Positions 1 to 4,808 of a stretch of 5,406 bases of DNA are shown piece after piece. The notes below the pieces were generated by a model. That model saw only the letters and a program-made list of their open reading frames with translations. It did not search any database and was not told the DNA's origin. The translations under genes were made by a program, and so were the position numbers. Every line of letters begins with the position of its first letter. Positions within the stretch are counted from its first letter, which is position 1. Source of the DNA: Planctomycetaceae bacterium TMED10 (lineage in GTDB: Bacteria; Planctomycetota; Planctomycetia; Pirellulales; UBA7805); NCBI GenBank assembly GCA_002168195.1, contig NHBP01000038.1, forward strand, positions 1 to 5,406, read 5' to 3'.

Positions 1-48
1 GCCTATTCGTGGGCCTATTCATCCCATCAACGCAACCACGCACGTCAC

Positions 49-53
49 AAGGA
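49..53 (+). promoter_or_regulatory. Ribosome binding site of the sugar isomerase
   Basis: AAGGA lies 10 nt before the ATG at 64. The frame is open back to the window edge but contains no earlier ATG, GTG or TTG, so this site and ATG define the most likely start. The promoter must lie at or beyond the left edge. Confidence 0.5.
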
Positions 54-63
54 AATCAGAGAC

Positions 64-1101
64 ATGGCCACAGAGTATCGCTTTTCTTTCGGTCCCTGGA
101 ATATTTCGGAAGGCGCCGACCCTTTCGGCCCCGAGGTCCGTTCGCCTTTTTCGATGCAGGAGAAATTCGATATGTATGGCCCACTCGGTTTCGAGGGGGT
201 CCAATTTCACGATGACGATGTCGTTGAGGATATTGAAGACCACGCCCCTGAGGCGGCCCTCGCCCGAGCTCGCGAAGTCAAAAAGATGCTTGATGACCGA
301 AGCCTGGTTCCCGAATTTGTCGCCCCGCGACTCTGGTTTGATCCTCGCACGGTAGATGGCGGCTTCACCAGCAACAGCGCCGAAGACCGGCAATACGCAC
401 TCGATCGTTGCCTTCGGGCTATCGACATCGCCCGCGAGGTGGGAACACCGAATATCGTGATGTGGTTAGCCCGTGAAGGAAGCTATATCCGGGAGTCAAA
501 AAATGCTCGCGTTGCGATTGATCGCCTTCGCGAAGGAATCGACCGAATGCTTGAATACGATGGAGAAGTGAATATCTGGATTGAACCGAAACCGAATGAA
601 CCGGTCGACAGCGCGTACATTCCGACCATCGGTCATGCTTTGGCTTTAGCCTATCAAACCGTTGATCCCAAGCGGGTCAGTGGGCTGATTGAAACAGCGC
701 ACTCGCTACTGGCCGGTCTCGATCCCTCGGACGATATGGCCTTTGCACTGGCGCACGATAAACTCAGTAGCGTCCACCTCAATGACCAGGGCGGGTTGAA
801 ATTCGACCAGGATAAATGTTTCGGTAGTTTCAACCTCCGCAGCGCGTTTAATCAGATTCGCGTATTGGAGGAGAATAACTTCGGCGCCCGCGGCGAGTTT
901 GTCGGCCTCGACGTCAAAGTCATGCGCACCCAGAAACAGGAAGGATCAACCGATCACCTGCTGGGTAGTCGGAAGAACTTCGAACGCATCCTAGCCAAAG
1001 TCCGATCTATAGACACGAAACTGGAACAGCAATTTATTGAGAACCGCGATTACGAAGGACTCGATCAATACATCCTGTCTCATCTCATGGGATGCGAGTA
1101 A
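64..1101 (+). CDS. Xylose isomerase-like TIM-barrel sugar isomerase
   Basis: This 345-residue protein aligns by eye along its whole length with class I (Streptomyces-type) D-xylose isomerase, a metal-dependent TIM barrel that interconverts aldoses and ketoses. Recognisable landmarks are FGPW (Trp12), FHDDD (His49 and Asp52, the ring-opening His/Asp pair), DGGFT at 98-102, MWLAREG (Trp134), IEPKPNEP (Glu174, Lys176), IETAH (Glu210, His213), KFDQD (Asp248, Asp250) and LDVK (Asp283, Lys285). Two active-site positions differ from Streptomyces: the metal ligand Asp245 aligns with His238, and substrate-pocket Phe94 aligns with Trp91. The C-terminal end LDQYILSHLMG matches the xylose isomerase terminus, but about 40 residues before it are missing (usual length about 388). 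The ATG is the first start available in the window and has AAGGA 10 nt upstream. The fold is clear; xylose as substrate is uncertain. The gene converges on the adenosine kinase gene. Confidence 0.85.
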   Translation: MATEYRFSFGPWNISEGADPFGPEVRSPFSMQEKFDMYGPLGFEGVQFHDDDVVEDIEDHAPEAALARAREVKKMLDDRSLVPEFVAPRLWFDPRTVDGGFTSNSAEDRQYALDRCLRAIDIAREVGTPNIVMWLAREGSYIRESKNARVAIDRLREGIDRMLEYDGEVNIWIEPKPNEPVDSAYIPTIGHALALAYQTVDPKRVSGLIETAHSLLAGLDPSDDMAFALAHDKLSSVHLNDQGGLKFDQDKCFGSFNLRSAFNQIRVLEENNFGARGEFVGLDVKVMRTQKQEGSTDHLLGSRKNFERILAKVRSIDTKLEQQFIENRDYEGLDQYILSHLMGCE

Positions 1102-1118
1102 TCGACCTTCAACGAATC

Positions 1119-2111
1119 TTAAACCAAAAGCGGTGCGGTGACTTCTCGAAGCGAGCGTTCGGAGCGAGCGCCATATTGGGCGATAATTTCACTTGCTGCC
1201 GCTGCGCCCAACTGCCCACAGTTCACGAGCGGTCGTTGTTGCGTGTAGCCGTAAAGAAATCCAGCCGCAAATAAATCGCCCGCCCCGGTAGTGTCGACTA
1301 ATCCACGAGGCGGTACGGCATCAATCGCATGGCGCTCTTCACCACGAAGCACCACCGCGCCGGCACCTCCGCGAGTCACAGCCACGATCTCCGCATCTTG
1401 GGCCGATGCCTTGAGTGCAGCTTCAATCGAATCAAGTTCGTAAAGTGCAAGAATCTCTTCTTCGTTCGCAAACAGAAGATCGACGTGCTGTTTAACAAAC
1501 GACAGGAATGATTCGCGATGGCGATTGACGCAAAATGCATCTGAAAGACTTAGCGATACCTGCACACCGTGTTCATGCGCCAGGTGAGCCGCCTTTAAAA
1601 AAGCTTCCTTCGCGGGTTCCAGATCCCAAAGGTATCCCTCTAGATAAATGACCCGGGCGCTAGCAATGGTTTCAGCATCCACATCCTCCGGTCCCACGTG
1701 CACGCATGCTCCGAGAAAGGTGTTCATGGTCCGCTGCGCATCGGGCGTCACTAAAACGACACACTGCGCGGTGGGGGGACCACTTTGTGCATCAGGAGTG
1801 AGAAAGGCAACTCCCGTTTTCGTTAGTTCCTCGCGAAAAATCTCCCCGAGACGATCCGTGCCGACCTTACCGATAAAAGCTGCCCGTCCCCCTAGATCGG
1901 CCAGACCGACCATCGTATTGGCAACCGATCCACCCGAAAGCTCGCGTAGCGCATTGATCTCTTCACTCAGCGAGGCAGCTCGCTCAGCATCAATCAGGGC
2001 CATGCCACCCTTGGCCAATCCCTCGGATTCCAGAAAAGAATCGTCAACCTGGGCCAGTACGTCGACAATCGCATTGCCAATTCCCAGCACATCGTATTTC
2101 ACCTCTTGCAT
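1119..2111 (-). CDS. Adenosine kinase, PfkB/ribokinase family (alphaproteobacterial-like type)
   Basis: The 330-residue product is a PfkB-family kinase most like the adenosine kinases known from Rhizobium and relatives. These phosphorylate adenosine to AMP with ATP in the cytoplasm (purine salvage). Visible landmarks: the N-terminal strand YDVLGIGNAIVDV; the lid and first PfkB signature SGGSVANT at about 59-66; GGRAAFIGKVGTD at 74-86; RTMNTFLGAC; YLEGYLWD; the subgroup-typical SLSLSDAFCV; FANEEE (the NxxE-type Mg/phosphate motif); and the second PfkB signature DTTGAGD at 273-279, whose last Asp is the expected catalytic base. The frame continues upstream to an ATG at 2219, but those extra 36 residues do not resemble the family, and the ATG at 2111 has a strong GAGGAG site, so 2111 is chosen. 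The stop lies 17 bp from the stop of the convergent isomerase gene. Another ribokinase-type substrate cannot be excluded, but the subgroup match is strong. Confidence 0.88.
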   Translation of the reverse strand: MQEVKYDVLGIGNAIVDVLAQVDDSFLESEGLAKGGMALIDAERAASLSEEINALRELSGGSVANTMVGLADLGGRAAFIGKVGTDRLGEIFREELTKTGVAFLTPDAQSGPPTAQCVVLVTPDAQRTMNTFLGACVHVGPEDVDAETIASARVIYLEGYLWDLEPAKEAFLKAAHLAHEHGVQVSLSLSDAFCVNRHRESFLSFVKQHVDLLFANEEEILALYELDSIEAALKASAQDAEIVAVTRGGAGAVVLRGEERHAIDAVPPRGLVDTTGAGDLFAAGFLYGYTQQRPLVNCGQLGAAAASEIIAQYGARSERSLREVTAPLLV

Positions 2112-2121
2112 CGTGTTCACT

Positions 2122-2127
2122 CTCCTC
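2122..2127 (-). promoter_or_regulatory. Ribosome binding site deciding the adenosine kinase start
   Basis: On the reverse strand GAGGAG occurs 10 nt before the ATG at 2111. It supports the short start over the ATG at 2219. An in-frame GTG at 2120 lies too close to this site to use it. Confidence 0.65.
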
Positions 2128-2147
2128 TTCGGGGTCAGACGTTCACG

Positions 2148-2170
2148 CTGGAAGTCTACTCCAGAGGAGT
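2148..2170. promoter_or_regulatory. Overlapping interrupted palindromes in the divergent control region
   Basis: Two small inverted repeats overlap here: CTGGA (2148-2152) with TCCAG (2160-2164), 7 nt apart, and ACTCC (2158-2162) with GGAGT (2166-2170), 3 nt apart. They lie in the 139-bp region between the divergent adenosine kinase and glycerol dehydrogenase genes, where a shared operator could sit. If transcribed toward the kinase they would lie in its leader and could pair as two alternative short hairpins. Arms of 5 bp are short enough to be chance; no regulator gene is adjacent. Confidence 0.25.
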
Positions 2171-2191
2171 TACACAAAACAAGCCAAGACC

Positions 2192-2220
2192 TTGACACTC
2201 GAAGGAGACTCGGGGACAAA
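2192..2220 (+). promoter_or_regulatory. Possible promoter for gldA-birA
   Basis: TTGACA (2192-2197) matches the sigma-70 -35 consensus exactly and faces gldA. At 17 nt spacing the -10 position is GACAAA (2215-2220), only 3 of 6 consensus bases, so the call rests on the -35 box and its location in the divergent intergenic region. A second weak candidate is GGGACA (2213-2218) with TTTAAA (2237-2242), 18 nt apart, which would give an almost leaderless transcript. Confidence 0.25.
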
Positions 2221-2247
2221 GACGTGCGTGATTTGATTTAAAACGAT

Positions 2248-2253
2248 GAGGTG
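2248..2253 (+). promoter_or_regulatory. Ribosome binding site that may move the gldA start to TTG at 2260
   Basis: GAGGTG is complementary to the 16S rRNA anti-Shine-Dalgarno core and ends 6 nt before an in-frame TTG at 2260. It overlaps the GTG at 2251, which itself has no convincing site upstream. Starting at 2260 gives an N-terminus the same length before the S-P pair as remembered for E. coli GldA. Confidence 0.45.
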
Positions 2254-3354
2254 CGCCCCTTGCAAACCGTCTTTTCCTCTCCCGCCCGCTATACGCAGGG
2301 TCCCGATTCTATCGAACAACTACCGAGTGAGATGGCATTGCTCGGCCTGAGCGGTCCGGTATTAATCGTCTCAGGACCGACGATGACCAAGCAACTGGAA
2401 TCGCGGTGGCAGCGTATCCTGGGCAGTGTGGGAATCCCCTACCGCATGCATCTCTTCCCCGGTGAATGCTCGATCGCCGCAATCGATGAAGTGCGAGAGC
2501 TTGCCGAACGCACCGGCGCCGCGACGCTACTCGCGGCCGGGGGCGGCAAGGTGCTCGACACAACGCGATCGGCCGCAGCCGCCTTGGGTCGGCCTTTCAT
2601 TGCTTTCCCCACCGTGGCCTCCACCGATTCACCCTGCAGTGCGATCAGCGTCATTTATGACCATCGCGGAATCTATGACACCTTCCACAGTTTCGCACGC
2701 AATCCCGACCTGGTTCTGGTCGACACCAAAATCATTGTCAAAAGTCCGCGCCGCTATTTTATTGCCGGAATGGGGGACGGTCTTTCGACGGTATTTGAAG
2801 CGAGGGCGTGCGTACGGGGAGAGAGAGAAAATTTACGAGGCGGCCTCGCCACGGTCGCCGCTCGTGACATCGGGGAAGCCTGTTATCGCACGCTGATGGA
2901 AGATGGCCGTGATGCGCTTACCGATTTCGATGCAGGTCGGGTGACACCGGCCTTCGAACGAGTCGTCGAAGCCAATACGCTGCTTTCCGGCATCGGATTC
3001 GAGTCGGCCGGATTAGCCGCTGCCCATGGAATACACAATGCAATGACGGTGGCCGAGAACACGCACCCGTACCTGCACGGTGAGAAAGTTGCTTTTGGCG
3101 TGCTCGTGCATCTAATGCTCGAGGAACAACCTCCCGAGGTGATCGAACCGGTCGTCCGCTTCTGCAAGGATGTGGGCTTGCCAACGACGCTCGCTGAAGT
3201 CGGACTCGCTGAGACCGATCGCACAACCCTGGAAAACATTGCCCAAGCGGCAGTGGAGCCGGGCGAATTGATCCACAACGAGCCCTTCAAAGTGACTGCC
3301 CCTCAAGTTGTCGACGCGATCATTGCTGCCGATGCGGTGGGAAATCAGTCATGA
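2251..3354 (+). CDS. gldA: Glycerol dehydrogenase (NAD+), iron-containing alcohol dehydrogenase family
   Basis: GldA oxidises glycerol to dihydroxyacetone with NAD+ (and the reverse) using one active-site zinc; it acts in the cytoplasm in glycerol catabolism or dihydroxyacetone reduction. The 367-residue product follows Bacillus GldA closely. Landmarks: SPARYTQG near the N-terminus; the NAD-binding glycine motif GGGKVLDT at 97-104; PTVASTDSPCSAISVIY at 120-136; NPDLVLVDTKII at 151-162; and the expected zinc ligands Asp176 (in GMGDG), His259 (in GLAAAHGIHN) and His276 (in LHGEKVAFG). These correspond to Asp173, His256 and His274 of the B. stearothermophilus enzyme. An in-frame TAA at 2239-2241 limits the start to GTG 2251 or TTG 2260; the TTG has the better ribosome binding site and is a real alternative, costing three residues. 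The stop overlaps the birA start. Family and activity are secure; the physiological role here is not known. Confidence 0.93.
   Translation: MRPLQTVFSSPARYTQGPDSIEQLPSEMALLGLSGPVLIVSGPTMTKQLESRWQRILGSVGIPYRMHLFPGECSIAAIDEVRELAERTGAATLLAAGGGKVLDTTRSAAAALGRPFIAFPTVASTDSPCSAISVIYDHRGIYDTFHSFARNPDLVLVDTKIIVKSPRRYFIAGMGDGLSTVFEARACVRGERENLRGGLATVAARDIGEACYRTLMEDGRDALTDFDAGRVTPAFERVVEANTLLSGIGFESAGLAAAHGIHNAMTVAENTHPYLHGEKVAFGVLVHLMLEEQPPEVIEPVVRFCKDVGLPTTLAEVGLAETDRTTLENIAQAAVEPGELIHNEPFKVTAPQVVDAIIAADAVGNQS
3351..3354 (+). promoter_or_regulatory. ATGA stop/start overlap coupling gldA to birA
   Basis: The last bases of gldA and the first of birA share ATGA: birA starts at 3351 and gldA stops with TGA at 3352-3354. 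Such overlaps usually mean one transcript and reinitiation by the same ribosome. A GGTGGG stretch about 9 nt upstream may serve as an additional binding site. Confidence 0.75.
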
Positions 3355-4166
3355 AATCGATCCGCGATGATCGTGAAATGCCAATTACAGCAGCTGCGAT
3401 TCAACACGTCATAAAAAACACGTTTGTCGAATCGGCCGAACACCATCAATCACTCGCATCGACCAACGACTACGGAATTACGCTGGCGCGTAATCAAAAA
3501 AAGCTTACTGCAAACGCTGTCCACCTGATCTATACCGAGTCACAAACCCACGGCCGCGGAAGGGGAAACAATCATTGGCTGTCTGCTCCGGGAAGTTTGA
3601 CATTTTCGCTACTGGTATCTCGACCCCAGGCGAGTGCCACGGTCGCCTCACTCCAATCAGCCGTCGCTATTGCCAAGGCATGTAGTGCGTATGCAAACCA
3701 TGCGGCAGTCCGAGTAAAATGGCCGAACGACATCTACCTGGAGGACTTTAAACTGGGAGGCATTTTGATCGAGGCACCTGCAGGCACCGATCGGTGGGTG
3801 ATTGGCATCGGAATTAATGTGAACAACAAGACGAAAAACCTAGAAGAAGGTGGTGCAAATCCGATCGCCTTAGCCGACATCGCAGACTCGGTAGTTAACC
3901 GCGAAGATTTCTTACACCTGTTGCTTAAAAACCTTGGTGATGTTTGGAACAGCCCAAATGCCGTGACGGCGGCACCGGCGGACTGGGACACCTGGTGTCT
4001 GCTGCGAGGCAAAGCGGTGGTTGTCGAGCGCAGTGAAGGAAGCTTGAGCGGTATTTGCCGCGGCATCGATTCGTCGGGAAACCTGCTAGTCGAGGAGACT
4101 TTTAGTCCGAACGAACCTCCCCGACTGCATCCTTTGGCGTCAGTTAAAAATATCCGATGGGAATAA
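3351..4166 (+). CDS. birA: Biotin-[acetyl-CoA-carboxylase] ligase, monofunctional
   Basis: Biotin-protein ligase forms biotinyl-5'-AMP from biotin and ATP, then attaches biotin to a lysine of carrier proteins such as acetyl-CoA carboxylase AccB. The 271-residue product has the catalytic-domain landmarks: ASTND at 36-40, the ATP/biotin loop GRGRGNNHW at 68-76, RVKWPNDIYL at 121-130, KLGGILIEA from Lys134 (the counterpart of E. coli Lys183) and IGIGINVN. A short SH3-like C-terminal domain follows, with LLRGKAVVV and a final HPLASVKNIRW. There is no N-terminal winged helix, so it should be an enzyme only, not the biotin-operon repressor seen in E. coli. Its ATG overlaps the gldA stop (ATGA), which implies translation coupled to gldA; a second in-frame ATG at 3378 would remove nine poorly conserved residues. 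Its stop lies 8 bp from the convergent BON gene. Confidence 0.92.
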   Translation: MKSIRDDREMPITAAAIQHVIKNTFVESAEHHQSLASTNDYGITLARNQKKLTANAVHLIYTESQTHGRGRGNNHWLSAPGSLTFSLLVSRPQASATVASLQSAVAIAKACSAYANHAAVRVKWPNDIYLEDFKLGGILIEAPAGTDRWVIGIGINVNNKTKNLEEGGANPIALADIADSVVNREDFLHLLLKNLGDVWNSPNAVTAAPADWDTWCLLRGKAVVVERSEGSLSGICRGIDSSGNLLVEETFSPNEPPRLHPLASVKNIRWE

Positions 4167-4174
4167 TTGTCCGA

Positions 4175-4498
4175 TCAGTGTTTGAGCACCCTTGTCTCAT
4201 CCACGATTTTTATCACGCCCTTCGCTGCCAGGTCTTCCGCAAGAGAAAGTAAGACTTGCTTCGTGTAGAAGGTTGGTAAGATTCCACGAAAATAGAGTTT
4301 GCCCTCACTATATTGTGCCTCAACACTGCGAATCGCAATGTAAACGCTACTGCGAAGTCGCTCCCGAATCAAACCGAGAACTTTATCCTTCATCTCCAGT
4401 TCGTCACCGTCTGCGGTCCATGGATCGCTCGCCAAACTACGCTGAATTTCGTTCATACCCAAACTCCCAGAAGGAGACGCTAACGATAGGTTTTCCAT
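4175..4498 (-). CDS. Small BON-domain protein
   Basis: The 107-residue product has an unconserved, Ser/Asp-rich N-terminus (about 1-35) and a single BON-like alpha-beta domain at about 40-105. Visible pattern: helix with ERLRSSVY (46-53), strand IRSVEAQYSEGKLYFRGIL (56-74) with the typical glycines Gly66 and Gly72, a long helix PTFYTKQVLLSLAEDL and a closing strand VIKIVDETRVL. BON domains elsewhere bind membranes, ligands or partner proteins (OsmY, some secretins and channels), but this short form carries no signal peptide, lipobox or transmembrane segment, so it should be cytoplasmic. Its function is not known. Similar small stand-alone BON proteins are, from memory, common in planctomycetes. 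The ATG has AAGGA 6 nt upstream. It converges with birA, with only 8 bp between stops, and is separated from the hydrolase gene behind it by 310 bp, so it is probably transcribed from its own promoter. Confidence 0.75.
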   Translation of the reverse strand: MENLSLASPSGSLGMNEIQRSLASDPWTADGDELEMKDKVLGLIRERLRSSVYIAIRSVEAQYSEGKLYFRGILPTFYTKQVLLSLAEDLAAKGVIKIVDETRVLKH

Positions 4499-4504
4499 TC
4501 CACT

Positions 4505-4509
4505 TCCTT
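4505..4509 (-). promoter_or_regulatory. Ribosome binding site of the BON-domain gene
   Basis: On the reverse strand AAGGA (within AAAGGAAG) ends 6 nt before the ATG at 4498. This is good spacing and supports that start over the internal methionines at residues 15 and 36. Confidence 0.6.
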
Positions 4510-4603
4510 TCTCGACTAACTCAAACCCAGACCCACCTTATGATTTCCGTGCATCGCTTCCCGATACGCTGAATATTTCCAAGACGCACCGTCATCCAAC
4601 TAT

Positions 4604-4629
4604 TCCGCACATCTTTAGTCCGCACATCT
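4604..4629. repeat. Tandem 11-bp direct repeat upstream of the BON gene
   Basis: TCCGCACATCT occurs at 4604-4614 and again at 4619-4629, separated by TTAG, giving a 15-bp period. It lies roughly 105-130 bp upstream of the BON start codon. It could be a pair of protein-binding sites or a small duplication. Only two copies are present. Confidence 0.5.
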
Positions 4630-4808
4630 CGTGCCAATTCGTTCGGTAGCAGGAGTTTTTTATTTGGAGCTTTATTGCAGTGTTCTGCACGCATGCAGAC
4701 CCATCATTGCTTCCAACTCATTCTCCGATGCATGCAATTCAGGCAAGCAACGCCTAATGATTAGCCAAATTAGACGGCACGGCGACCGAAATCGAAACTG
4801 CCGCGGGA

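Larger units (their letters stand above)
4499..4808. other. 310-bp AT-richer intergenic region without a supported gene
   Basis: This spacer separates the start of the BON gene from the end of the hydrolase gene, both on the reverse strand, so it should hold the hydrolase terminator and the BON promoter. I see neither clearly. A short hairpin (CTGCA, loop CGCA, TGCAG at 4685-4698) has no T-run behind it on the reverse strand. No convincing -35/-10 pair faces the BON gene. The only open frames are short, unlike any family I know, and one runs antisense into the hydrolase gene. A tandem 11-bp repeat is listed separately. Confidence 0.6.

Noticed and set aside
1..20. Direct repeat GCCTATTC (1-8 and 13-20) upstream of the sugar isomerase
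   Set aside because: Only 8 bp and at the window edge, so its context and copy number cannot be judged.
2115..2146. Two GTTCAC copies (2115-2120, 2141-2146) as operator half-sites
   Set aside because: Six-base direct repeats 26 bp apart are expected by chance and one lies inside the kinase ribosome-binding region.
2112..2219. N-terminal extension of the adenosine kinase to an ATG at 2219
   Set aside because: The 36 extra residues do not resemble the family, while the ATG at 2111 has a strong GAGGAG site and gives the usual length. The extension would also occupy most of the divergent promoter region.
1648..2241. Forward open frame of 197 codons opposite the adenosine kinase gene
   Set aside because: It is an antisense shadow of a well-conserved kinase gene; its Ser/Pro/Arg-rich translation resembles no family and no good ribosome binding site precedes it.
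4685..4698. Hairpin CTGCA-CGCA-TGCAG as a terminator for the hydrolase gene
   Set aside because: Only a 5-bp stem, more than 100 bp past the stop, and followed on the reverse strand by A-rich rather than T-rich sequence.
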